In this document: piece by piece, positions 38,116-47,203 of the stretch
Numbering within the stretch: position 1 is the stretch's first letter
How the letters are laid out: each line of letters opens with the position of its first letter
Source: Candidatus Epulonipiscium sp.
Lineage (GTDB): Bacteria > Bacillota > Clostridia > Lachnospirales > Defluviitaleaceae
NCBI GenBank assembly: GCA_012519205.1
Contig: JAAYQR010000011.1
Coordinates: forward strand, 62,001-126,000
Reading direction: 5' to 3'
Length of the DNA stretch: 64,000 nucleotides
Made by a program: the position numbers and the translations under genes
The notes under the pieces: generated by a model
Told to the model about the DNA's origin: nothing
Seen by the model: only the letters and a program-made list of their open reading frames with translations
Database searches by the model: none

Positions 38116-38144
38116 AGTTTATCAAAATATGATAGGATTGTCAA
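38116..38144 (-). promoter_or_regulatory. Promoter of guaB
   Basis: TTGACA (38139-38144), 17-base spacer, TAAACT (38116-38121) on the minus strand, giving a short leader. No purine aptamer fits between it and guaB. Confidence 0.8.
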
Positions 38145-38232
38145 CCACCTTTTAGATTTTATCTTTATGATTTGCACTTGTGAATTAAATATACCAACTA
38201 TTAATTTTAAACGAATGCTGTTCGTTCTTTTA

Positions 38233-38739
38233 TTATTTTTTAATGTACAGTTTCCTCGGAATATAATAAAAGATGCCTTTTAATATTGCTTCATTTGGTT
38301 CAAATATCATTTTTACTTTTTGATTATTGTAATTAAATAGGGCAGCATAGGTATTTTCTCCTGCTTCACCGCTGCTATAATCTAAAGTTTTTTCAAAACC
38401 ATCGAACTCATGGGTATGATTATTATCTTCTACATGGGCCATTACTTCAAAATCCCTGACAGAAACAGTCAATGCCTTTTTTCTTTTGCTTTTGTTTATA
38501 ATCTTATCAATATCTAAATCTGCATTGGTAAGTATATATTCAAACTCAATATCCTGTCGCTGAATAATCCAATATGCCCCATAAATAATAGCCGCAGCTC
38601 CAAATACAAAAAACGTGCCTAAAAAAGGTGCTATTAAAATAATTAATATCAGTGCAGCAATAATAATTAATGTAGTTATTATATTATCTTTAACAGTACG
38701 TTTTCTGTTAACTAGGTGTTCCTTAAATATATCTCCCAT
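38233..38739 (-). CDS. DUF6106-like membrane protein, unknown function
   Basis: 168 aa. A short cytoplasmic head (MGDIFKEHLVNRKRTVKDN) is followed by two membrane segments (about 20-60). The soluble C-terminal half contains EFEYILTNADLDIDKIINKSKRKK and RDFEVMAHVEDNNHTHEFDG. The combination resembles a clostridial DUF6106 family protein from memory. Function unknown. AGGAGG precedes the ATG. It is monocistronic between guaB and groEL. Confidence 0.75.
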   Translation of the reverse strand: MGDIFKEHLVNRKRTVKDNIITTLIIIAALILIILIAPFLGTFFVFGAAAIIYGAYWIIQRQDIEFEYILTNADLDIDKIINKSKRKKALTVSVRDFEVMAHVEDNNHTHEFDGFEKTLDYSSGEAGENTYAALFNYNNQKVKMIFEPNEAILKGIFYYIPRKLYIKK

Positions 38740-38810
38740 ATTCGTCCTCCTTTATTTTTAGCTACCTATTTCTTTTTTATATCCTATCATATAAATTTTC
38801 AAATATCAAG

Positions 38811-38839
38811 AAAACAGCCTGCCTTTCGGCAAGCTGTTT

Positions 38840-38840
<1 letters not shown>
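38811..38840 (-). terminator. Terminator of groES-groEL
   Basis: Arms 38811-38823 and 38828-38840 with loop TTTC, overlapping the groEL stop codon; AT-rich outer ends. Confidence 0.88.
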
Positions 38841-40489
<1,649 letters not shown>

Positions 40490-40501
40490 TTATAAATTCT
40501 T

Positions 40502-40786
40502 TTATTCTACTACCGCTAAAATATCACTTTGTTTTAAAATAATATATTCTTTTTCTTGGATTTTCACTTCTGTTCCAGCATATTTAGAGTAAATAACCTT
40601 GTCTCCAACTTTGACTTCCATTTTTATTTCTTTTCCGTCAACCTGTCCACCGGGGCCTACTGCTACTACTTCTGCTTCCTGTGGTTTTTCTTTAGCCTGA
40701 TTAGGAAGAACAATACCTGATTTGGTCTTTTCCTCAGCTTCTAATTGTTTAACAACTACTCTGTCACCTAATGGTCTTAAGTTCAT
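40502..40786 (-). CDS. groES: Co-chaperonin GroES (Hsp10)
   Basis: Heptameric lid for GroEL, 94 aa. [21 protein letters not shown] and the mobile loop [16 protein letters not shown] that binds GroEL are standard, as is the end [27 protein letters not shown] precedes the ATG. It lies 39 bases before groEL. Confidence 0.99.
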   Translation of the reverse strand: MNLRPLGDRVVVKQLEAEEKTKSGIVLPNQAKEKPQEAEVVAVGPGGQVDGKEIKMEVKVGDKVIYSKYAGTEVKIQEKEYIILKQSDILAVVE

Positions 40787-40833
40787 AAATAAACCTCCTT
40801 TTAATTATGTAGTTCAAATCATTTTTCATCTTA

Positions 40834-40860
40834 CTAGCACTCACTTAAGTTGAGTGCTAA
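40834..40860 (-). promoter_or_regulatory. CIRCE operator (HrcA site) of groESL
   Basis: CTAGCACTC (40834-40842), nine-base spacer, GAGTGCTAA (40852-40860); one base differs from the TTAGCACTC-N9-GAGTGCTAA consensus. Expected to be bound by the heat-shock repressor HrcA near the transcript start. Confidence 0.97.
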
Positions 40861-40871
40861 CTACAAAAATA

Positions 40872-40900
40872 ATATTAATAAAATACCTTAGGTAATGCAA
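40872..40900 (-). promoter_or_regulatory. Promoter of groESL
   Basis: TTGCAT (40895-40900), 17-base spacer, TAATAT (40872-40877) on the minus strand. It lies directly upstream of CIRCE, so HrcA would overlap the start region. Confidence 0.8.
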
Positions 40901-40999
40901 GGATAACTTTTGTCTATAATACTCCTTTAGGTATTGTTACCATGAGTTATGAGGATTATACTCTGTTTTTCTCCTAATTGCTAATATTTTCTAAAGGCC

Positions 41000-41743
41000 T
41001 TAAAAAACTAACTCCACTAATAATCTTATTTTCTGAAAAATCCCCTGAATGAAGGGCAAATAGTAAATAACAGGAATAAAAATTGCCGGTAGTAGATTCC
41101 CTACTTTAATCTTTTTAATCTTCATCATATTTAAGCCAATGGCGAAAATCAAAATTCCTCCTACAATAGATAACTCTCGAATCATATCTGCAGTCATATA
41201 AGGCTCAACCCATTGGGCAAGAATTGTTATTATACCTTGATATACTAATACTGAAATTCCCGAAAGAGCTACCCCAATGCCTAAAGTGGAGGATAATATA
41301 ATAGAAGTGACCCCGTCTAATATGGATTTTGCAAATAAAGTCTTATGTACTCCCTGAAGCCCGCTTTCTAAAGAACCCATAATTGCCATGGTCCCAACAC
41401 AAAAAAGTAAACTAGCCGATACAAACCCTTCCGAGATATTTCCCTGTTTATTCCCTTTTTTCATTTTATCCTGAATGAGGTTACCCAGGCTTTCAAGCCT
41501 TCCCTCAATATCCCACCACTGTCCTAAAAGTCCTCCGATAATAAGGCTTATTATAAATAAAATAGGATGGCTTCCAGGCTCTAGCATCCTTCCAACTGCC
41601 CCCGTTATCCCTATAAATAATACTGATAAGGCTATCCCATGAAGTACAATATCCTTATATTCTTCTTTTAAACCATTTTTTATAAATATACCTAAGGTCG
41701 CTCCACCAATGATTGCTAAGGTATTTACAATAGTTCCGAACAT
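41000..41743 (-). CDS. DUF554-family membrane protein (YqgA-like)
   Basis: 247 aa with about seven membrane segments. The N-terminus MFGTIVNTLAIIGGATLGIF and the block HGIALSVLFIGITGAVG are typical of DUF554. ASLLFCVGTMAIMGSLESGLQG and ILDGVTSIILSSTLGIGVALS form the central conserved core. Some members are linked to spore or metabolite transport, but no function is established. It lies 11 bases after the glycosylase gene and is probably cotranscribed. Confidence 0.88.
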   Translation of the reverse strand: MFGTIVNTLAIIGGATLGIFIKNGLKEEYKDIVLHGIALSVLFIGITGAVGRMLEPGSHPILFIISLIIGGLLGQWWDIEGRLESLGNLIQDKMKKGNKQGNISEGFVSASLLFCVGTMAIMGSLESGLQGVHKTLFAKSILDGVTSIILSSTLGIGVALSGISVLVYQGIITILAQWVEPYMTADMIRELSIVGGILIFAIGLNMMKIKKIKVGNLLPAIFIPVIYYLPFIQGIFQKIRLLVELVF

Positions 41744-41754
41744 TAAAAAACCTC

Positions 41755-42636
41755 CTACTTGCCAATCCTTAACTGTCTTGCATAGTAAAATAAATACTGC
41801 TGCGATATACCTGCCAAATCTCCAAAATATTCTTTTGCAAAGTTTTGGATTTCTTTCATACTTGAGCCTTTATTAAAGTAAAAATGTTCCATCACTCTCT
41901 TGACCCAAACATCTACGGGAAAAGCTTCTTTTTTACCAAGGCTAAACAAAAGTACACAATCTGCTATTTTAGGGCCCACCCCTTTGATTTTAAGTAGTTC
42001 CTCCTTGGCTTTATCATAGGATGAGGTCATAAGATTTTCTAAATTCACCTCTTTTGTCCTTACTTTTTTACATGCATCAATGATGTAAGGAGCGCGAAAT
42101 CCTGCCTTACACTGTCTTATATCTTCTTCTGAAGCAACCGATAATTCCTCTACAGTTGGAAAAGCATAATAATCGTTTCCATCTATGGTGTCAATATATT
42201 TTCCAAACATCTTGCTTATATTTTCGACTACCTGCTTAATATGAGGTATCTGTTTGTTTTGCGAAATAATAAAGGATATAAGGCACTCCCAAGGGTCCTG
42301 ATTTAAAATACGAATCCCCGGGGCAAATTCAATTGCATTATGTAGGTGAATATCCTTCTTTGCCAAATATTGCTTTATTATATCATAGTCCTTATTCAAA
42401 TCAAAGTATGGAATCCACAATTTCTCAAATTCTTTAGCTGAAGTCGGATAATAAATAATGCCCTCTTTACTTTGAGTTATAGTTAAGATTCGCCCCTTTG
42501 CAACGATTGTATAGGTATAATTATGAATCTTATGGAACCTAAAGCATTGTCCACATTCTAGGATTTGTTCAATATCAAAACTGTTTATAGGTTCTAATAC
42601 TACCCTACCTTCAATTTCTTTATATTGCACATTCAT
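41755..42636 (-). CDS. 8-oxoguanine DNA glycosylase/AP lyase (OGG family)
   Basis: Removes 8-oxoguanine from DNA and nicks the abasic site, 293 aa. It has the OGG_N domain (residues 1-115, FDIEQILECGQCFRFHK) and an HhH-GPD domain. DPWECLISFIISQNKQIPHI is characteristic. The helix-hairpin-helix reads LLKIKGVGPKIADCVLLFSL, where the Lys of GVGPKIADC is the Schiff-base residue, and the catalytic Asp is in AFPVDVWVKRVM. It fits the OGG1-like branch seen in Clostridia. The ATG has a weak GAAAGGAAG site. Confidence 0.93.
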   Translation of the reverse strand: MNVQYKEIEGRVVLEPINSFDIEQILECGQCFRFHKIHNYTYTIVAKGRILTITQSKEGIIYYPTSAKEFEKLWIPYFDLNKDYDIIKQYLAKKDIHLHNAIEFAPGIRILNQDPWECLISFIISQNKQIPHIKQVVENISKMFGKYIDTIDGNDYYAFPTVEELSVASEEDIRQCKAGFRAPYIIDACKKVRTKEVNLENLMTSSYDKAKEELLKIKGVGPKIADCVLLFSLGKKEAFPVDVWVKRVMEHFYFNKGSSMKEIQNFAKEYFGDLAGISQQYLFYYARQLRIGK

Positions 42637-42724
42637 CTTCCTTTCAAAAAGAATTCATGGTATATTAAAAAACAAAGCATATATCTAACTCGATATAAAT
42701 AAGATAATTAATGGAGTGGTAAAT

Positions 42725-43486
42725 ATGAAAGAGCAAATCTACACTATACCCCTTATTGATGCCTTTAAAGAAGATACAGAATGCCCCTTTTGTAGCCTTC
42801 ATGCAAAATTAGAAAAAGAAGGCATTGATTTTATGTTAGGGGCCTCTTACATGGAAGACGATATTCGCATGGACACAAATAAAATGGGCTTTTGCCCTAC
42901 CCACTATGAAAAGATGTTTTATGAGAAAAACCGCCTAGGCCTTGCCTTGATGCTCCATACCCACCTAGAGGAATTAAATGAAAGGCTTTCTAAAATTGCA
43001 TCCTCTAACAGTGTTTTAACTCCCAAAGTCCCTTCTATTCTCACTAGTATTATTAAAGCGTCAAAAAAAGATACCTATAATGAAAATATTAATCCAATTT
43101 CCTCTTATCTAAACAAAATTTATTCCGATTGCTATATTTGTAATAAAATCGAAAATACTTTCGACCGTTATGTGGACACTTTCTTTTACCTATGGAAAAA
43201 GGATAAGGATTTTGTTTCCTTAGTTTCAAAAGGAAAAGGATTTTGTTTAAATCATTTCTCTTTGTTACTTGATAAGTCTAACTCCTTATTAAATAAAGAG
43301 CAATGTTCTCTTTTTGCAAAAACCATAATTCCCATCCAACTTGAAAACTTGAAAAAAATTGAGGAGGATCTCCATTGGTTTATTCAAAAATTTGATTATC
43401 GTTTCAAAGATGAACCTTGGAAAAATTCAAAAGACGCAGTTCAAAGAGGTATTTTAAAAGTTTCTAGTGCTAAGGTCCATGAATAA
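42725..43486 (+). CDS. DUF6062-like Cys-rich protein, unknown function
   Basis: 253 aa, soluble. The first half has ECPFCSLHAKLEKEGIDFML, then YMEDDIRMDTNKMGFCPTHY and NRLGLALMLHTHLEEL. The second half repeats the logic with CYICNKIENTFDRY and GKGFCLNHFSLLL. Each half therefore carries a CxxC followed by a C-x2-H, which suggests two zinc- or iron-binding sites built from an internal duplication. I recall this as a DUF6062-type clostridial family without known function. The start is the ATG at 42725 with AATGGAGTGG upstream; it is divergent from the glycosylase. Confidence 0.8.
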   Translation: MKEQIYTIPLIDAFKEDTECPFCSLHAKLEKEGIDFMLGASYMEDDIRMDTNKMGFCPTHYEKMFYEKNRLGLALMLHTHLEELNERLSKIASSNSVLTPKVPSILTSIIKASKKDTYNENINPISSYLNKIYSDCYICNKIENTFDRYVDTFFYLWKKDKDFVSLVSKGKGFCLNHFSLLLDKSNSLLNKEQCSLFAKTIIPIQLENLKKIEEDLHWFIQKFDYRFKDEPWKNSKDAVQRGILKVSSAKVHE

Positions 43487-43643
43487 ATTTACTCCTAGAA
43501 ATTTAACTTTTATTGATTCTTCTAATAAATAACATGATATAATCTTTCAGAATACCTTTAAAACCAAATATAATTGACTTTTATTCACTCATAGTATTTA
43601 ATATAGATGTATTTATTAAAACTTCAAAGGGGGAAATTATTTT

Positions 43644-43913
43644 ATGGAACAACAACATCAACCAATACCTTATCAAAATGATTTGACTGAACCTATGACT
43701 GTAAAACAATGGCTTGGCACCCTAGCTCTTTTACTTATTCCATTTGCTAATTTTGTCTTAATGTTTGTTTGGGCATTTGGCTCCGGTACAAATATTAATA
43801 AAAGGAATTTCTTTAGAGCTCAACTGCTTCTTGCAGCAATAATAATGGGCGTGTACCTTCTTATTTTTATTCTTCTTATGGTCATGGGCATTACCTTAGC
43901 CACAATGCGATAG
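43644..43913 (+). CDS. Small two-helix membrane protein, unknown function
   Basis: 89 aa: a hydrophilic head, then membrane helices at about 24-46 and 60-85, joined by a polar loop with NKRNFFRAQ. AAAGGGGG lies upstream. It resembles short clostridial proteins in which TVKQWLGTLALLLIPFANFVL is conserved. It stands alone and is followed by a strong terminator. Function unknown. Confidence 0.75.
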   Translation: MEQQHQPIPYQNDLTEPMTVKQWLGTLALLLIPFANFVLMFVWAFGSGTNINKRNFFRAQLLLAAIIMGVYLLIFILLMVMGITLATMR

Positions 43914-43920
43914 GATAAAA

Positions 43921-43954
43921 AGACTGGATTTAGAATATATTCTAAATCCAGTCT
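43921..43954 (+). terminator. Terminator of the small membrane protein gene
   Basis: A perfect 34-base palindrome directly followed by TTTATTTTTTT. Confidence 0.9.
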
Positions 43955-43975
43955 TTTATTTTTTTCAAAATCCTA

Positions 43976-44003
43976 TTGACAAATTAAAAAATTATGGTAA
44001 TAT
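43976..44003 (+). promoter_or_regulatory. Promoter of the rubrerythrin gene
   Basis: TTGACA (43976-43981), 16-base spacer, TAATAT (43998-44003). Confidence 0.75.
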
Positions 44004-44029
44004 CTTATTTAATAACATTTATTACTAAA

Positions 44030-44041
44030 TAATAATTATTA
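44030..44041 (+). promoter_or_regulatory. AT-rich palindrome in the rubrerythrin leader (candidate PerR-like operator)
   Basis: Perfect 12-base palindrome TAATAATTATTA between the promoter and the AUG. It resembles a half-degenerate PerR box (TTATAATnATTATAA-type), and rubrerythrins are PerR targets in several clostridia. AT-rich palindromes are frequent here, so the call is tentative. Confidence 0.4.
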
Positions 44042-44057
44042 CATATGGAGGTATGAA

Positions 44058-44600
44058 ATGAAAAAATTTATATGCACAATCTGTGGTTATATTTATGAAG
44101 GAGAAGAGGCACCAGAATCTTGTCCGCAATGTAAAGCCCCTAAGGAAAAATTTATGGAGCAGTCTTCTAAGGAACTTGCTTGGGCTGATGAACATAGAAT
44201 AGGCATTGCCAAGGATGTGGATACAGAAATCTTAGAAGGTTTAAGACAAAACTATCTAGGGGAATGTACTGAAGTAGGAATGTACTTAGCTATGGCCCGT
44301 CAAGCTGATAGGGAGGGATACCCAGAAGTTGCCGAAGCCTATAAGAGAATTGCTTGGGAAGAAGCTGAACATGCCGCTAAATTTGCTGAACTTTTAGGTG
44401 AAGTGGTTGCAGCCGATACAAAGAAAAACCTACAAATGAGAGTCGATGCGGAATATGGCGCATGCCAAGGAAAGAAAGATATTGCAACAAAGGCAAAACA
44501 ACTTAATTATGATGCTATCCATGATACGGTCCATGAAATGTGTAAAGACGAGGCTAGACATGGTCAAGTATTTGCCGGACTTCTAAAAAGATACTTCTAA
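44058..44600 (+). CDS. Reverse-type rubrerythrin (N-terminal rubredoxin domain)
   Basis: Non-haem iron peroxidase of the anaerobic oxidative-stress defence, 180 aa. The rubredoxin domain comes first: [10 protein letters not shown] (residues 6-15) and CPQCKAP (23-29). The di-iron four-helix bundle follows, with ligands in the [22 protein letters not shown] and [12 protein letters not shown] helices, and [18 protein letters not shown] near the C-terminus. This order is opposite to classical rubrerythrin and matches the reverse type strongly induced by oxygen in Clostridium acetobutylicum. It accepts electrons from NADH via rubredoxin reductase and reduces H2O2 to water. Ribosome-binding site GGAGGT. 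Confidence 0.95.
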   Translation: MKKFICTICGYIYEGEEAPESCPQCKAPKEKFMEQSSKELAWADEHRIGIAKDVDTEILEGLRQNYLGECTEVGMYLAMARQADREGYPEVAEAYKRIAWEEAEHAAKFAELLGEVVAADTKKNLQMRVDAEYGACQGKKDIATKAKQLNYDAIHDTVHEMCKDEARHGQVFAGLLKRYF

Positions 44601-44632
44601 ATTTATATAAATGTTGGATTTTCCCCCACACT

Positions 44633-44664
44633 AAGAAAGAATGTAGCCCCCTACATTCTTTCTT
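44633..44664 (+). terminator. Terminator of the rubrerythrin gene
   Basis: Fourteen-base perfect arms (44633-44646, 44651-44664) around CCCC, followed by TATAC. The gap 44665-44903 is AT-rich and shows no other clear element apart from the OPT ribosome-binding site. Confidence 0.85.
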
Positions 44665-44903
44665 TATACTAAATTTTAAACTTTTACAAGCAAATAGGAC
44701 TTTCTGGCCCTTATCATAAGGTTCTCTTTTCTACATGTTTATTATTAATTTAATGCTTTTTGTTTTTATGGTTATCCTAAATACATAATATAAAAGTTGG
44801 TGTAAAAATTTTGTTAAAAAAATATACTATTTAAAAGGATATGCTAATAATTTGTCGAATTAATAATAGTGGAAGAAAATTACTTAAAGGAGGTTGTTTA
44901 CTT

Positions 44904-46814
44904 ATGCCACAAAAAGGATTGTCTTCGGGGGCCTATGGGCTTAAGGAGGGGGAAAAATATACGCCATATATCCCATCTAATACTATAATACCGGAATTTA
45001 CTGTTCTATCAGTAATATTAGGCATTCTATTATCTGTTATATTTGGGGCTGCAAATGCTTATTTAGGCTTAAAGGTGGGTATGACTGTTTCGGCATCAAT
45101 ACCAGCTGCAGTTATTTCTATGGCTATTGTTAGGGTTATTTTAAAAAGAAAATCTATCTTGGAAAATAATATGGTACAAACCATAGCATCAGCTGGAGAA
45201 TCTTTAGCTGCAGGAGCAATTTTCACTCTACCTGCCCTATTTCTTTGGGGTGAAACCCCAAGCGCATTAACTATGACCCTTATCACTTTAGTCGGTGGTG
45301 TTCTTGGAGTGTTGTTCATGATACCTATAAGAAGATACTTAATTGTGCAAGAACACGGCAAATTACCTTATCCCGAGGGAACTGCCTGTGCCGAGGTTCT
45401 TATTGCTGGGGAAGAAGGCGGAAGCAGTGCAGGTTTAATATTTAGCGGCGGTGGGTTAGGACTTATTTATAAATTTCTAGGAGATGGGTTAAAACTCTTT
45501 CCAACAGAAATCGAAACTAAAATAAGGGGCTTTAAAGGTGCCGCTATCGGTATGGATGTTCTCCCTGCTCTTCTTGGAGTTGGGTTTATAATTGGTCCTA
45601 AGATTTCAGCCTACATGCTTGCTGGAGCCATTTTAGCATGGCTTGGATTCATTCCAATGATTTCCTTTATCGGGAATAACCTAACCTCGGCAGTGGCTCC
45701 CTCAGTTGATTTAATTAAAGATATAGGCTACTGGGGAATATGGTCTGATTATATCCGATATATAGGTGCTGGTGCTGTTGCTACCGGTGGGGTTATCAGC
45801 ATGATAAAATCTCTCCCGGTTATGGTATCATCCTTTAAGGATGCTATTAAAGGTTATGGCTCTAGGGGTGATGCCTTTACTGAAAGAACTGATACAGATT
45901 TAAAAGGAAAATTCGTTACCATTACTGTGATTGCTTTAATTGTTCTTATGGGTATACTACCCATTATCCCCGTGGGTATAATGGGAGCTATCTTGATTGC
46001 TATTTTTGGTTTCTTATTTGTAACCGTTTCCTCAAGAATTGTAGGGCTTCTTGGCAGTTCATCAAATCCTGTTTCAGGTATGACCATAGCAACCCTACTA
46101 TTTACTACGATAATAATGAAGGCAACTGGTGCTACCGGAAAACCGGGAATGATTGCAACCCTTTGCGTTGGTGCAGTAATCTGTACAGCAGCTGCCATAG
46201 CAGGAGATGCTTCCCAAGATTTAAAAACCGGCTATCTCATCGGTGCTACCCCTTGGAAACAGCAATTGGGTGAAATTATTGGGGTCGTGGCATCTGCTGT
46301 AGCCATAGGCTTCATCATGATTTTACTAAATAATGCCTATACTTTTGGTTCAAAAGGATTAGGAGCACCCCAAGCAACTCTTATGAAGCTTGTTATAGAA
46401 GGTATTATGGAGGGTAATCTACCTTGGAATCTTGTATTTATTGGTGTATCCTCTTCTATAGTATTTGAGGTTTTGGGCATATCTTCCCTACCCGTTGCTA
46501 TAGGAATATACCTACCGATTCATTTATCAACTCCTATAATGGCAGGAGGACTTATAAAGGGTGCCCTAGATATGTTTGTTAAAGATGAAAAGGATAATAA
46601 GGCTAAAACAGAAAATGGTATCCTGTTTAGTTCAGGTCTAATTGCAGGGGAAGGATTAATGGGAATAATTCTAGCAGGGTTTGCTGCAGCCAACATAGAT
46701 TTTGCATTTGAGACTTTCCCCTTAGGACAGATAGGAGCCTTGATAATATTTGCATTGGTAACATTATCCTTGATATACTATGTATTTATTAAAAAAACAA
46801 AAGAAAACATATAG
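44904..46814 (+). CDS. OPT-family oligopeptide transporter
   Basis: Proton-driven membrane transporter of 636 aa with about 14-16 segments. Marks of the OPT family are the hydrophilic head, FGAANAYLGLKVGMTVSASIP, NNMVQTIASAGESLAAGAIF and YPEGTACAEVLIAGE. SSNPVSGMTIATLLFTTIIM, QDLKTGYLIGATPWKQQ and GLIAGEGLMGIILAG follow. The start at 44904 is chosen because AAAGGAGG lies upstream; a longer start at 44841 lacks one. Bacterial members carry small peptides, metal chelates or peptide precursors. The gene is followed after two bases by a PqqD-family gene, which suggests a specific peptide substrate. Confidence 0.93.
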   Translation: MPQKGLSSGAYGLKEGEKYTPYIPSNTIIPEFTVLSVILGILLSVIFGAANAYLGLKVGMTVSASIPAAVISMAIVRVILKRKSILENNMVQTIASAGESLAAGAIFTLPALFLWGETPSALTMTLITLVGGVLGVLFMIPIRRYLIVQEHGKLPYPEGTACAEVLIAGEEGGSSAGLIFSGGGLGLIYKFLGDGLKLFPTEIETKIRGFKGAAIGMDVLPALLGVGFIIGPKISAYMLAGAILAWLGFIPMISFIGNNLTSAVAPSVDLIKDIGYWGIWSDYIRYIGAGAVATGGVISMIKSLPVMVSSFKDAIKGYGSRGDAFTERTDTDLKGKFVTITVIALIVLMGILPIIPVGIMGAILIAIFGFLFVTVSSRIVGLLGSSSNPVSGMTIATLLFTTIIMKATGATGKPGMIATLCVGAVICTAAAIAGDASQDLKTGYLIGATPWKQQLGEIIGVVASAVAIGFIMILLNNAYTFGSKGLGAPQATLMKLVIEGIMEGNLPWNLVFIGVSSSIVFEVLGISSLPVAIGIYLPIHLSTPIMAGGLIKGALDMFVKDEKDNKAKTENGILFSSGLIAGEGLMGIILAGFAAANIDFAFETFPLGQIGALIIFALVTLSLIYYVFIKKTKENI

Positions 46815-46816
46815 AA

Positions 46817-47149
46817 ATGAAAAAAAATAAAAATATATTAACTATGATACCTACAAAAAACAAGAGGATACTCTGGAAAATTAAAAAAGGCAGGGTGATC
46901 CTAACTATAAATAGGAGCACCCCCTTTGATAGGCTCATGCATAAACTTTTTAAAATACCCCTAAGGACCAATGTAGAGTTGGAGGAATTTGGTTCATTTA
47001 TATGGCAGCAATGCGATGGAATTAAAACCATTTATGATATTTCTCAAAACCTAGAGGACAAATTCGGTGAAAGGGTTAATCCAGTTTTAGAAAGACTATT
47101 AGTATACATGAAAAGTTTAAAGGATAATAATTTTATTACCCTAAAATAA
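46817..47149 (+). CDS. PqqD-family protein
   Basis: 110 aa. After a Lys-rich head (1-25) comes the PqqD fold (about 30-110). Segments are RVILTINRSTPFDRLMHKLF, TNVELEEFGSFIWQQCDGIKTIYDISQNLEDKFGE (the usual D-x-G-x-x-T-v-x-e-I core) and LERLLVYMKSLKDNNFITL. PqqD proteins present precursor peptides to radical-SAM or other modifying enzymes. No radical-SAM gene or short precursor lies in this operon. It starts two bases after the OPT stop, so they are cotranslated. Confidence 0.85.
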   Translation: MKKNKNILTMIPTKNKRILWKIKKGRVILTINRSTPFDRLMHKLFKIPLRTNVELEEFGSFIWQQCDGIKTIYDISQNLEDKFGERVNPVLERLLVYMKSLKDNNFITLK

Positions 47150-47167
47150 TTTCCTAAATTATTAAAT

Positions 47168-47198
47168 AAAAGCTTCTGCGGATATCCACAGAAGCTTT
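47168..47198. terminator. Terminator between the PqqD and PFOR genes
   Basis: Arms AAAGCTTCTG and CAGAAGCTTT with a GGATATC-type loop, T-rich after and A-rich before; serves the two convergent units. Confidence 0.88.
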
Positions 47199-47203
47199 TA
47201 TTT

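Noticed and set aside
38210-38226. AACGAA-TGCTG-TTCGTT palindrome, considered as LexA or Pur box
   Set aside because: The spacing does not fit the GAAC-N4-GTTC LexA box nor a PurR box; it lies just after the DUF6106-like gene and is better seen as a weak terminator or chance.
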